A DNA stretch of 35,198 bases from UMGS755 sp045132895 (GTDB lineage: Bacteria > Bacillota > Clostridia > UBA1381 > UBA9506). Under the pieces are notes generated by a model. That model was not told where the DNA came from and made no database searches. It saw only the letters and a list, made by a program, of their open reading frames with translations. The position numbers and the translations under genes were made by a program. Below, one piece after another: positions 16,120-24,400 of the stretch; positions within the stretch are counted from its first letter, which is position 1, and each line of letters begins with the position of its first letter. Location: assembly GCA_045132895.1 (NCBI GenBank), contig JBGUTC010000010.1, positions 1 to 35,198 on the forward strand, read 5' to 3'.

Positions 16120-17223
16120 ATGAAATTTAGTTGTAAACGATCTGATTTATTAGACGCCGTGAATCTGGTGGAACGTGCTGTTGCAACCAGAAGCACCATG
16201 AACATTTTAGAAGGTATTTTCATCGAAGCAAAAGAAGAAGAAATTCGCTTTTTAGGAAACAATTTAGAACTTTGTATTGATTGCTCAATTCCCGGAAAAA
16301 TTGAGAAAAAAGGCAGCTGCGTTGTAAAAGCCAATCTCTTTTCCGATGCAGTAAAAAAACTGCCGTCTTTTGTGGAAGATGCTTTTGTGGAAGTAAATGA
16401 AACCAATGTAATTCTTCTTTCCTGCGGTAACGCTAAATTCAATTTCTCAACAGCATCTGCTGATGAATTTCCCCGTCCTCAGGATATTGACGCAATCGAT
16501 GATTTTTTAATTGAAGAAGGTCTTTTGAAAAATATGATCCGTCAGACGGTATACGCCATTGCGCAGAATGACACAAAACCTTATCTGACCGGTATTTTAT
16601 TTGACATAAAAGAAGGAATTTTAAACATTGTTGGCTGCGACGGTTACCGTCTTGCAATCCGACGTGAAGAGATGGAACATCAGAGCCCCCTGAAGTTTAT
16701 CATGCAGGGAAAAACAGCCAGAGAACTGTTATCAGTTTTGGGCGATTCTGATTTTTCTGTCAGAATCAAGGTCAGCGACAAGCAGGCGCAGCTCACCTTA
16801 AAGAATTGTACGGTTACAACCCGCTTGGTTGACGGCGATTATCTGAACTATGAAGGTGTTGCAAAGCATGAAAACACTCTGTATGTTGTGGCAGATGCTA
16901 AAAGCATGGCAGATTCTATTGACCGTGCCTCTTTGATTGCCAGCGAAGCCATCAAAGCTCATGTATTGTTACATATTGAAGAAGGTCAGGTTCATATCAA
17001 CTGCGAAACTGTTTTAGGCCAGGTTAAAGATAAATTTGACGTTTCTATGCAGGGTGATCCCATTGAAATCGCCTTTAATCCCCGATATTTATTAGAAGCT
17101 TTTAAAAATGTTGATTGTAAGGAAGTAAAATTGACGTTCTCCACAGCGTTAAATCCTGTTGTGATTCAGCCTGTTGAAGGAAACAGCTTCCAGTACATTG
17201 TTCTGCCGGTCAGACTTCACTGA
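16120..17223 (+). CDS. dnaN: DNA polymerase III beta subunit (sliding clamp)
   Basis: The 367-residue protein has the size and start (MKFSCKRSDLLDAVNLVERAV) of DnaN. The three clamp domains can be followed: QTVYAIAQNDTKPYLTGILF opens the second, ADAKSMADSIDRASLIA the third, and the C terminus ends PVRLH after a VEGNSFQYIVLP strand, as in bacterial clamps. Two copies form a ring around DNA that tethers the polymerase. It directly follows the origin-like region; AGAGGG lies before the start. The stop codon overlaps the start of the next gene, so the two are translationally coupled. Confidence 0.96.
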   Translation: MKFSCKRSDLLDAVNLVERAVATRSTMNILEGIFIEAKEEEIRFLGNNLELCIDCSIPGKIEKKGSCVVKANLFSDAVKKLPSFVEDAFVEVNETNVILLSCGNAKFNFSTASADEFPRPQDIDAIDDFLIEEGLLKNMIRQTVYAIAQNDTKPYLTGILFDIKEGILNIVGCDGYRLAIRREEMEHQSPLKFIMQGKTARELLSVLGDSDFSVRIKVSDKQAQLTLKNCTVTTRLVDGDYLNYEGVAKHENTLYVVADAKSMADSIDRASLIASEAIKAHVLLHIEEGQVHINCETVLGQVKDKFDVSMQGDPIEIAFNPRYLLEAFKNVDCKEVKLTFSTALNPVVIQPVEGNSFQYIVLPVRLH

Positions 17224-17807
17224 TGAAGATTCAGGAAACGCTCGTTGTCGAGGGAAAATATGATAAAATCCGGCTTTCTTCTTTAGTCGATGCCAACATT
17301 ATTCAGACAGACGGGTTCATGATTTTTAAAAATAAGGAAATGCTTTCCTTACTGTCCCGTCTGGCTGATGAAACGGGGATTATTGTTTTAACAGATTCTG
17401 ACAGTGCCGGTTTTAAAATCAGAAATTATATTAAAAACTGTCTGGCAGGTAAAAATGTAAAACATGCATTCATTCCTTCTGTTGAGGGAAAGGAAAAGCG
17501 GAAAACTGAGCCGGGAAAAGAAGGTCTTTTAGGAGTTGAGGGCATGCGGGATGAAGCCTTGCTTTCGGCTCTTTCTCTGGCAGGGTGCAGTCAGAAACAA
17601 GATGAATCGGAAAAAATTACCAAGTCAGATTTTTTTCTGCTGGGCCTTTCCGGCGGTGCTGATAGCCGGAAAAAACGGGAAGAATTTCTTCGGTTTTTAT
17701 CTCTTCCCTGCCGGTTATCTTCCAATATGTTATTAGATGTTCTTAACGCCCTGTATTCCAGAGAAAAATTTCTGGTATTATATGAAAATTTCCTCCATAT
17801 ACTGTAG
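17223..17807 (+). CDS. RNase M5-like Toprim protein (DUF4093 family)
   Basis: The 194-residue protein opens with a Toprim domain: LVVEGKYDK (the acidic Glu), then IIVLTDSDSAGF with the DxD pair, as in ribonuclease M5 (RnmV), which matures 5S rRNA. The C-terminal half fits the DUF4093 region attached to RnmV-like proteins in Clostridia. Its start shares bases with the dnaN stop (TGATG). Its last codons form the left arm of a long hairpin at 17791-17827. Whether it truly processes 5S rRNA or does something else near the origin is not decided by the sequence. Confidence 0.75.
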   Translation: MKIQETLVVEGKYDKIRLSSLVDANIIQTDGFMIFKNKEMLSLLSRLADETGIIVLTDSDSAGFKIRNYIKNCLAGKNVKHAFIPSVEGKEKRKTEPGKEGLLGVEGMRDEALLSALSLAGCSQKQDESEKITKSDFFLLGLSGGADSRKKREEFLRFLSLPCRLSSNMLLDVLNALYSREKFLVLYENFLHIL

Positions 17808-17834
17808 TATTTACAGTTTATGGAGGATTTTTTT
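17791..17834 (+). terminator. terminator-like hairpin that also covers the next gene's ribosome site
   Basis: The left arm 17791-17806 pairs with the right arm 17812-17827 over 16 positions with one mismatch and a 5-base loop, followed by seven T (17828-17834). It has the form of an intrinsic terminator for dnaN and the Toprim gene. The right arm contains GGAGG (17822-17826), the ribosome site of the next gene, whose start codon follows the T run immediately at 17835. Confidence 0.75.
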
Positions 17835-18626
17835 ATGCAATCAGCTATCATTCATTTTGAACCGGTTTTTTCAAAATATGATCAGGGAATTTTTTTTAAA
17901 CGTGCTTTAAAACGGTGCAAACGGTCTTTTATCATAGAAGGAAAAGAGTTTTTTGTTTATTTAGTACCGATTTTTTTAGAAAAACCCTCGGAAAAAGCAT
18001 TGAGTCGATGGATTGATTATGTAAAAGAAGAAGGTGTCCGGAGGGTTATTGTATCAAAAACGGTTAAAGGTTTAAAGATGGCTGACAGTTTGCGGGAAGC
18101 CTTTTCGGTTTATGACGGAAAATCGGTTATAAATTATAAATTATATGATATACTAAGGAAATGCGCCGGAGAAAAAGGAGTTAATTTGTCTGACAGTACG
18201 TTGATGCTTTCTTCCAATGATCCTGAGCGGGTTAAAGAGGCCATTTTGAAATGCTATCAATATGTGCGGAAGATTACTTTAAAAACTAATCATCCGGAGC
18301 GCTTTTCAGAATTGTCTGCTTTCTTTTTAGAAGAATATGGTTTGTATATCAGCTTACATTCAAAGGAGCCTCAAAACGATTCTATATTACAAATTGATTT
18401 GGATGGATTTGAGGAACACTGTGATTTTTCATATAATATAGAAAAAAGTCAGGTTTATTTTTCTAAAAAGCATTTATTTGCCGGGTTGATGCCTTATTCT
18501 GATCTGGATCAGGGCGCCGTAGAGTTTTTGGCAGAAAATTTGAAAAAAAGCCATGAGAAAAATCATGTCAGAGAATTTTTCGACAGATATTTGTTAAGAA
18601 TTACCAAAATTAAAAATAATGATTGA
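17835..18626 (+). CDS. hypothetical protein, 263 residues, unrecognised
   Basis: I do not recognise this family. The predicted protein is soluble and basic at its N terminus (FFKRALKRCKRSF), without a signal peptide or membrane segment. It has alternating strands and helices that suggest an alpha/beta fold. Motif-like stretches are EGVRRVIVSKTVKGLKMADS, GLYISLHSKEPQ and the C-terminal HVREFFDRYLLRITKIK. I start it at the second Met because GGAGG lies 8 bases upstream. That site is inside a terminator-like hairpin, so expression may be low or controlled. The stop codon overlaps the greA -35 box. Its place between dnaN and greA may hint at a chromosome-related role, which is a guess. Confidence 0.75.
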   Translation: MQSAIIHFEPVFSKYDQGIFFKRALKRCKRSFIIEGKEFFVYLVPIFLEKPSEKALSRWIDYVKEEGVRRVIVSKTVKGLKMADSLREAFSVYDGKSVINYKLYDILRKCAGEKGVNLSDSTLMLSSNDPERVKEAILKCYQYVRKITLKTNHPERFSELSAFFLEEYGLYISLHSKEPQNDSILQIDLDGFEEHCDFSYNIEKSQVYFSKKHLFAGLMPYSDLDQGAVEFLAENLKKSHEKNHVREFFDRYLLRITKIKNND

Positions 18627-18651
18627 CAAAACCTATGTAATTGTTTATAAT
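18623..18651 (+). promoter_or_regulatory. greA promoter
   Basis: Perfect TTGACA (18623-18628) and TATAAT (18646-18651) boxes are 17 bp apart. Transcription should start near 18658, which leaves no room for a ribosome site before the Met at 18665 and supports the downstream greA start. Confidence 0.85.
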
Positions 18652-18694
18652 AGTGAATTAAAGAATGAAAAATTGGTTGAAAGGGATGACAGAA

Positions 18695-19171
18695 ATGTCT
18701 GAAAAGACAGTATTCTTAACATATGAAGGTTTAAAGGAACGTGAACGTGAACTGGAATATTTAAAAACAGAAAAAAGAAAAGAAATTTCTGAAAAAATTA
18801 AAGTTGCTTTAGGATTTGGCGATTTATCCGAAAACGCTGAATATGATGAGGCAAAGAACGAACAGGCAGAAGTTGAATTAAAAATTGTTAAACTTGAAAA
18901 AATGCTGAAAAATGCAAAAGTGATTGATGACGATGAAATCTCAACAGATGTTGTTTCCATGGGTATCAAAGTTAAGGTTTTAGATATTGATATGGAAGAG
19001 GAAGAAGTTTATTATATTGTAGGCTCTGAAGAAGCTGATCCTATGAATAATAAAATTTCTGATGAGTCTCCTGTCGGTAAAGCAATCCTTGGTAAAAAGG
19101 TTGGTGACATTGTCACCGTAGAGGCTCCAAATGGCGATTTTGAGATGAAAATCCTTGAAATAAGCAAATAA
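18695..19171 (+). CDS. greA: transcription elongation factor GreA
   Basis: From the Met at 18695 the product is 158 residues, the usual GreA length, starting MSEKTVFLTYEGLKERE. The N-terminal coiled coil includes FGDLSENAEYDEAKNEQ with the acidic tip residues (D and E of the DLSENAEY motif) that reach into the RNA polymerase secondary channel to stimulate cleavage of backtracked transcripts. The C-terminal FKBP-like domain includes SPVGKAILGKKVGD. AAAGGGA lies before this start. The gene has its own promoter and a terminator, so it is monocistronic. Confidence 0.95.
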   Translation: MSEKTVFLTYEGLKERERELEYLKTEKRKEISEKIKVALGFGDLSENAEYDEAKNEQAEVELKIVKLEKMLKNAKVIDDDEISTDVVSMGIKVKVLDIDMEEEEVYYIVGSEEADPMNNKISDESPVGKAILGKKVGDIVTVEAPNGDFEMKILEISK

Positions 19172-19186
19172 GTTTCATGTGAAACA
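19171..19186. promoter_or_regulatory. parS-like site 1
   Basis: AGTTTCATGTGAAACA is close to the Firmicutes parS consensus TGTTNCACGTGAAACA (mismatches at the first base and near the centre). It starts at the last base of the greA stop codon, upstream of parA-parB. ParB should load here. Confidence 0.65.
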
Positions 19187-19191
19187 TTAAG

Positions 19192-19223
19192 CCCTTGCAG
19201 GACATTCTGCAAGGGTTATTTTA
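19192..19223 (+). terminator. greA terminator
   Basis: A perfect 9-bp stem CCCTTGCAG (19192-19200) and CTGCAAGGG (19207-19215) with a 6-base loop is followed by the T-rich TTATTTTATT. It lies between the two parS-like sites. Confidence 0.85.
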
Positions 19224-19239
19224 TTGAAAAAATTCGCGA

Positions 19240-19255
19240 TGTTTCACATGAAACA
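19240..19255. promoter_or_regulatory. parS-like site 2
   Basis: TGTTTCACATGAAACA differs from the parS sequence TGTTTCACGTGAAACA at one central base. It lies 13 bp upstream of the parA -35 box, so ParB bound here could also affect parAB transcription. Confidence 0.8.
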
Positions 19256-19268
19256 TGAAAAGAAAACC

Positions 19269-19297
19269 TTGAAATGACGGCCGATCTGTGGTACAAT
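19269..19297 (+). promoter_or_regulatory. parAB promoter
   Basis: TTGAAA (19269-19274) and TACAAT (19292-19297) are separated by 17 bp, about 37 bp before the parA start. Confidence 0.7.
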
Positions 19298-19333
19298 AGG
19301 AATATCCAAATGCAGAAAGGAATGAACATAAAA

Positions 19334-20119
19334 ATGGCGAAAGTGATTGCTGTAGCAAATCAAAAAGGCGGTGTTGGTAAAACAACAACTGCTGTGAATC
19401 TTGCTGCCTGCATTGGAACGTTGAAGAAAAAAGTTCTTTTAATTGACTTTGACCCACAGGGAAATGCCAGTAGCGGTGTTGGTGTGGATAAAGAGCAGAT
19501 TGAAGAAACAATTTATGACGTTTTAATCAATGAAACCCCATTGTCAGATGTAATTGTTGAAACAAAATCAAAAAATCTTTGGGTTTGCCCGGCAAATATT
19601 GACCTTGCCGGTGCTGAAGTTGAACTGGTTTCTATTGAAAACAGAAACTATCTGATGAAAAATGCCATTGACTCTGTTTCAAAGGATTATGACTATGTGA
19701 TTATTGACTGTCCTCCCTCTTTAGGGCTTTTAACTATGAATGCTTTTACAGCAGCAGACAGTCTCTTAATTCCGATTCAATGCGAGTATTATGCTTTAGA
19801 GGGTCTCAGCATGATGGTCGAAACCTTTAAAAATATGCGACAGAGTCTGAATCCTAAACTGGTTTTCGAGGGCATTCTTTTAACGATGTTTGACTCCCGG
19901 ACAATTCTTTCCAATCAGGTTATGGAAGAAGTTCAGAAGGTTTTCCCTGATAGTGTGTTTAAAACGGTCATTCCCCGTAATGTCAGACTGTCAGAGGCAC
20001 CGGGCTTTGGTGAACCGATTATTACCTATGATAAGTATTCAAAAGGTGCCAGAAGTTATTTAAAGCTGGCAAAAGAAGTTTTAAAGAATAATCAGGCAAA
20101 GGAGTCAGAACAAGCATGA
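19334..20119 (+). CDS. parA: chromosome partitioning ATPase ParA (Soj)
   Basis: The 261-residue protein begins MAKVIAVANQKGGVGKTTTA, the deviant Walker A motif of ParA/MinD ATPases with the signature Lys before GVGKTT. DFDPQGN and IIDCPPSLG (Walker B) follow. The lack of an N-terminal DNA-binding extension marks it as the chromosomal Soj type, which works with ParB to move origins and, in Bacillus, also regulates DnaA. The Met at 19334 is chosen over upstream ones because AAAGGA sits about 12 bases before it and the family starts at this point. Its last 4 bases overlap parB. Confidence 0.95.
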   Translation: MAKVIAVANQKGGVGKTTTAVNLAACIGTLKKKVLLIDFDPQGNASSGVGVDKEQIEETIYDVLINETPLSDVIVETKSKNLWVCPANIDLAGAEVELVSIENRNYLMKNAIDSVSKDYDYVIIDCPPSLGLLTMNAFTAADSLLIPIQCEYYALEGLSMMVETFKNMRQSLNPKLVFEGILLTMFDSRTILSNQVMEEVQKVFPDSVFKTVIPRNVRLSEAPGFGEPIITYDKYSKGARSYLKLAKEVLKNNQAKESEQA

Positions 20120-20973
20120 AGAAAAAAGGCTTAGGAAAAGGCGTTGATATTTTATATAAAACCGATTCAGCAGCTGTCGATGTTAGCAGTGAACAGGTTT
20201 TGGAATTGAAAATTTCAGAAATTGAGCCGAATAAAGATCAGCCGAGAACTGAGTTTGATCAGGAAAAACTGGAAACTCTGGCTGATTCTATTAAGAAATA
20301 TGGCGTTTTGCAACCGATTGTGGTTAAAAAACTTGATAACGGTTTTTATAGGATTATTGCCGGTGAACGTCGCTGGAGAGCATCTAAACTGGCCGGCCTT
20401 AAGAAAATACCCGTTGTGATCCGTGATTTTGATGATCAGGAAACCATGGAAATCGCTCTGATTGAGAATCTGCAGCGTGAAGACCTGAATCCTTTTGAAG
20501 AAGCCAGAGGATATCGTGAACTGATGGATTTATTCTCTTTGACGCAGGAACAGGTAGCGCAAAAGGTTGGAAAAAGTCGTTCTGCTGTGGCAAACAGCAT
20601 CAGACTTTTGTCACTTTGTGACGAAATTAAGGAACTTGTGTTAAAGAAAGAATTGACTGTTGGTCATGTCAGAGCATTGCTGGGAACAGAAAATGAAGGT
20701 ATTCAGTTAATGGCGGCAAGAAAAATTGTGGAAGACGGTTTGAATGTTCGCCAGACAGAAGCGCTGATTAAAACTCTTCTGACCGTGAAAAAACCGAAAA
20801 AGAAAAATCCCGTCGATGAAGAAATGAAACGGTACCTTTCCAGTCTGGAGAAAAAGTTGTCAAATTCTCTGGGAACAAAGGTTAAAATTCAAAATAAGAA
20901 AAATCGCGGAAAAATCGAGATTGAGTATTATAACAACGAAGATTTTGAAAGAATCATGAATATTATCGGATAA
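20116..20973 (+). CDS. parB: chromosome partitioning protein ParB (Spo0J)
   Basis: The 285-residue protein has the ParB order. An N-terminal CTP-binding domain contains PNKDQPRTEFD and the arginine-rich GERRWRA box. A central helix-turn-helix recognises parS (LTQEQVAQKVGKSRSAVANSIRLL), and a basic C-terminal dimerisation region ends in a Lys-rich segment plus VKIQNKKNRGKIEIEYYN. It loads at parS sites and spreads as a clamp. Three parS-like sites lie in the window. The start overlaps the parA stop by 4 bp. Confidence 0.96.
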   Translation: MKKKGLGKGVDILYKTDSAAVDVSSEQVLELKISEIEPNKDQPRTEFDQEKLETLADSIKKYGVLQPIVVKKLDNGFYRIIAGERRWRASKLAGLKKIPVVIRDFDDQETMEIALIENLQREDLNPFEEARGYRELMDLFSLTQEQVAQKVGKSRSAVANSIRLLSLCDEIKELVLKKELTVGHVRALLGTENEGIQLMAARKIVEDGLNVRQTEALIKTLLTVKKPKKKNPVDEEMKRYLSSLEKKLSNSLGTKVKIQNKKNRGKIEIEYYNNEDFERIMNIIG

Positions 20974-21117
20974 TTGTAAAAAATTGGAACTTCAAAATTG
21001 TGCTTTTTTTGAATTTTTAAAAAAATTATGTGATAGTTCATTATAAAATAAAAATATTGATAAAAAGTGCAGTTTTGAAAGTTTTACAAGGTATTAAAAT
21101 ACGGAGATGAACTAAAA

Positions 21118-21630
21118 ATGGAAATCTATGGATTTTTTATTCCTCAGGAACTGATTTTGCTTTACAGCGCAGCCTTTTGCCTTGTTGGGTTTATATTTTC
21201 AATGATTGCGCTGATTGTGGCCGGAAAAGTCAGTCGTCGGTCAAAAAGAATTTTAAAAGACGGCGACGGAAAAAATATTACGGAAGCAATCGTGAACTAC
21301 TATGAAAAATGTTCCAAGATTATGGAAGATTATCATCAGGCAGATGAACGGTTGAAAAATTTGGAAGCTGAGTCAAAAACCTGCGTTAAAAAAATTGGCG
21401 CCATTCGTTACAATGCTTTTGGCGGTAATAATTCCAATCAGAGTTTTGCAGCTGCGTTGTTAGATGATTCTGATACCGGCTTTGTTATTAACGGTGTTTA
21501 TTCAAGACAGCAAACTGCAACATATTTAAAACCGATTCAGAACGGAAAGGCACTTTTTGAACTTTCCGGTGAAGAAGAAGATGCAATTTTAAAAGCACAG
21601 CTTAATTATCAGGAAAATTTAAAACGTTAA
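21118..21630 (+). CDS. DUF4446 family membrane-anchored protein
   Basis: The 170-residue protein has one N-terminal membrane segment (~10-36), a basic stretch and coiled-coil region, and the DUF4446 core: KKIGAIRYNAFGG, FAAALLDDSDTGFVINGVYSR and a C-terminal LSGEEEDAILKAQLNY. DUF4446 proteins are widespread next to parAB in Clostridia. Their function is unknown. A 144 bp AT-rich gap separates it from parB; I see no clear promoter or terminator there, so co-transcription is possible. It is followed at 22 bp by serS. Confidence 0.85.
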   Translation: MEIYGFFIPQELILLYSAAFCLVGFIFSMIALIVAGKVSRRSKRILKDGDGKNITEAIVNYYEKCSKIMEDYHQADERLKNLEAESKTCVKKIGAIRYNAFGGNNSNQSFAAALLDDSDTGFVINGVYSRQQTATYLKPIQNGKALFELSGEEEDAILKAQLNYQENLKR

Positions 21631-21652
21631 AAAGCAGAAAGGAAGAAATAAC

Positions 21653-22924
21653 ATGCTGGATATTAAATTAATCAGACAGGAACCGGAAAAAGTAAAGGCA
21701 GCTCTTGCGCGCCGTAAAGAAGAAGATAAAATTGATGAACTTTTAGCTCTTGATTCAAAGCGTCGTGACGCACTGTATGAAGCAGAGCAGTTAAAAAATA
21801 AACAGAATACGGTTTCCAAACAGATTCCTCAGATTAAAAAAGAGGGTGGCGATGTTGCACCGATTTTTGAAGAAATGAAGAAATTGTCCGAAGAAATCAA
21901 AGCATTAGACGCTACAATCCGTGAACTGGAAGAAGCAATTGAAGGAATGATGATGCGGATCCCGAATATTCCCAATGATTCTGTTCCTGACGGGGATACG
22001 GACGATGATAATGAAGAAATCAGAAAGTTCGGCGAACCCACAAAGTTTGACTTTGAACCCCAGGCACATTGGGATTTAGGTGAAAAACTGGATATTTTAG
22101 ATGCCGGCAAAGCCGCAAAAATTACCGGTGCACGTTTCACCGTTTATAAAGGTCTGGGCGCCCGCTTAGAACGTGCCGTTATTAACTATTTCTTGAATAT
22201 GCATACAGATGATCATGGATATACAGAAATTTTCCCGCCCTACATGGTTCACAGAAATTCCATGGTTGGTACCGGTCAGCTTCCTAAGTTTGAAGAGGAT
22301 GCGTTTAAAGTTATGGACACAGATTATTTCCTGATCCCGACGGCAGAAGTTCCTGTTACCAACTTGTACCGCGACCAGATTTTATCTGCTGAAGATCTGC
22401 CGATTCGCCACGTGGCATATTCCGCTTGTTTCCGTGCAGAAGCCGGTTCTGCCGGACGTGATACCCGTGGGCTCATCCGTCAGCATCAGTTTAATAAGGT
22501 TGAGTTGGTTAAGTTTGTTGACCCTGAAACCTCTTATGATGAACTGGAAAGCCTGGTACTGGATGCTGAAGATGTTCTGAAGGGTCTGGGACTTCCCTAC
22601 CGCGTTGTTAAAATCTGTGTTGGTGACTTAGGCTTTACGGCGGCTAAGAAATATGACATTGAAGTCTGGATGCCCAGTTACGGCAGATATGTTGAAATTT
22701 CTTCCTGCAGTAACTTTGAAGATTTCCAGGCACGTCGTGCTGGCATTAAGTTCAAGAAATCTCCCAAGGATAAACCCCAGTTTATTCATACATTAAACGG
22801 TTCCGGCGTTGCAGTAGGGAGAACTGTGGCAGCTATTCTGGAAAATTACCAGAATGCTGACGGCAGCGTTACCATTCCGGAAGCTCTGATTCCTTACATG
22901 GGCACAGATAAAATTGAACCATAA
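21653..22924 (+). CDS. serS: seryl-tRNA synthetase
   Basis: The 423-residue protein is a complete class II synthetase that charges tRNA-Ser. An N-terminal long coiled-coil arm (~25-105) contacts the long variable arm of tRNA-Ser. The catalytic core includes motif 2 (FRAEAGSAGRDTRGLIRQHQ) and motif 3 (NGSGVAVGRTVAAILEN). The start has AAAGGAAG upstream. It lies downstream of the DUF4446 gene, and no T-box leader is visible, so regulation by uncharged tRNA-Ser is not supported at this site. Confidence 0.97.
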   Translation: MLDIKLIRQEPEKVKAALARRKEEDKIDELLALDSKRRDALYEAEQLKNKQNTVSKQIPQIKKEGGDVAPIFEEMKKLSEEIKALDATIRELEEAIEGMMMRIPNIPNDSVPDGDTDDDNEEIRKFGEPTKFDFEPQAHWDLGEKLDILDAGKAAKITGARFTVYKGLGARLERAVINYFLNMHTDDHGYTEIFPPYMVHRNSMVGTGQLPKFEEDAFKVMDTDYFLIPTAEVPVTNLYRDQILSAEDLPIRHVAYSACFRAEAGSAGRDTRGLIRQHQFNKVELVKFVDPETSYDELESLVLDAEDVLKGLGLPYRVVKICVGDLGFTAAKKYDIEVWMPSYGRYVEISSCSNFEDFQARRAGIKFKKSPKDKPQFIHTLNGSGVAVGRTVAAILENYQNADGSVTIPEALIPYMGTDKIEP

Positions 22925-22947
22925 AATTATAAAGAAGGAAGATAAGA

Positions 22948-24330
22948 ATGAAAAAAATTAAAATTTTACTCACAATGGCAGTTGCCGTGGTTTCAATCAT
23001 GCTTTTCTGTTCTTTGACCACTTTCGCGTTGACAGAAGGAGATTGGGAGTTTAGTCTTTTAGATAACGAGGTCACCATTACCAAGTATGTTGGTCAGGGC
23101 GGCGATGTTGTTATTCCGGAGTCTATTTACGGATGCCCGGTTACAAAGTTAGAAAAATCACTTTTATACCATTATTATAGTCCGAAAATTATGTCAGTTA
23201 AAATTGAAGCAAAGATTAAAGAAATTCCTGCAACTTTTGCCGGCGGACAGGATCAACTTGAGCAGATTACCTTACCTGAAGGAATTGAAACCATTCAGGA
23301 AAGAGCATTTGAGGGATGTGAAAGCCTGAAAACAATCAAACTTCCTTCAACGCTCAAAACTCTGTATAATGACGTTTTTAAAAACTGTACATCTCTCAGT
23401 TCTGCGAAACTTCCTGAGGGCATTGAGAGCGTTGGCGGCGGTTGCTTTGCTTATACCGCCATTACCGAAATGGATGTATCCAATATCAGCGTGGTGCTGA
23501 ACAAGCGTTTTGGTTCAGAAAAGATGTTTGAGGGTTGTAAAAATCTGAAACGTGTTGTCCTGAGCCCCATGGTTGAAACAATTGCAGAGAAAACATTTAT
23601 CAATTGTACATCCCTGGAAGAAGTTGTGATACCCAATGGTGTAAAGGTCATTGGTGATAGTGCTTTTGAAGGTTGTAAGGCGTTAAAGAATGTGATTTTC
23701 CCGACAACTTTAGAAGAAATTGGTTGGGGCGCATTTAATTCAACCGGTCTGGTACAGGTTGTTTTGCCCTACGGAGCAAAAAAAATCAGTATCTCCGCAT
23801 TCAGCCGCTGCCAGGATTTAGAAGCGGTTTATATTCCCGATACGGTTTCTGACATTCTTCTGAATCCGGTTAAGGATTGCCCTAAAGCAATTGTATACTG
23901 CTCAGAGGGTTCTTATGCTGCACAGTATTGTAAAGAGGAAGGCATTTCTTACCTGACAGATAACTCTGTTAACAGCGGCATTCATGTTTTCTATAACGGC
24001 AAAAGAATTTCCTTCCATTCCTATGCACAAAATCCGGAAATTTTAGAGGGCAGAACCTTGGTGCCCCTCCGTTCTATTTTTGAGGCTATGGGTGCTGATG
24101 TTGAATGGGACGGTGCTACCAGCACGGCAACGGCTAAGCGTGGCGCAACAACGGTCAATATTCAGATTGGCGCAAACTCCATTTATAAAAATGGCCAGGC
24201 TATTAGTGTTGATGTTCCCGCCCAGCTGTTAAATGGCAGAACGATGGTTCCTGCCCGTGTAATTGCTGAGGCATTCGGGGCAGACGTTCAGTGGAACGGC
24301 AATGGCAGAACGGTTATCATTACTGAATAA
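22948..24330 (+). CDS. secreted leucine-rich-repeat (BspA-type) protein with copper amine oxidase-like stalk domain
   Basis: The 460-residue protein begins with a signal peptide (MKKIKILLTMAVAVVSIMLF, cleavage probably near residue 27). Residues ~55-325 hold BspA-type leucine-rich repeats with the recurring F-x-x-C-x-x-L pattern (AFEGCESLKTIKLPSTLKTL, TFINCTSLEEVVIPNGVKVI, AFEGCKALKNVIFPTTLEEI). The last ~115 residues are a copper amine oxidase N-terminal-like stalk domain with two halves (EGRTLVPLRSIFEAMGADVE and NGRTMVPARVIAEAFGADVQ), a wall-associated module common in Clostridia. It is probably a surface adhesin; no ligand can be named. It follows serS by 23 bp and ends at a strong terminator. 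Confidence 0.9.
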   Translation: MKKIKILLTMAVAVVSIMLFCSLTTFALTEGDWEFSLLDNEVTITKYVGQGGDVVIPESIYGCPVTKLEKSLLYHYYSPKIMSVKIEAKIKEIPATFAGGQDQLEQITLPEGIETIQERAFEGCESLKTIKLPSTLKTLYNDVFKNCTSLSSAKLPEGIESVGGGCFAYTAITEMDVSNISVVLNKRFGSEKMFEGCKNLKRVVLSPMVETIAEKTFINCTSLEEVVIPNGVKVIGDSAFEGCKALKNVIFPTTLEEIGWGAFNSTGLVQVVLPYGAKKISISAFSRCQDLEAVYIPDTVSDILLNPVKDCPKAIVYCSEGSYAAQYCKEEGISYLTDNSVNSGIHVFYNGKRISFHSYAQNPEILEGRTLVPLRSIFEAMGADVEWDGATSTATAKRGATTVNIQIGANSIYKNGQAISVDVPAQLLNGRTMVPARVIAEAFGADVQWNGNGRTVIITE

Positions 24331-24348
24331 ACGCTGTGAGTTTTCACA

Positions 24349-24384
24349 AAAAAACCCTACCGCAATTTTGCGGTAGGGTTTTTT
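24349..24384. terminator. bidirectional terminator
   Basis: A 13-base arm AACCCTACCGCAA (24353-24365) has its exact complement at 24368-24380, flanked by A and T runs. It ends the serS/LRR transcript and the convergent membrane protein gene. Confidence 0.9.
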
Positions 24385-24400
24385 AACATCAGAGAATGAT

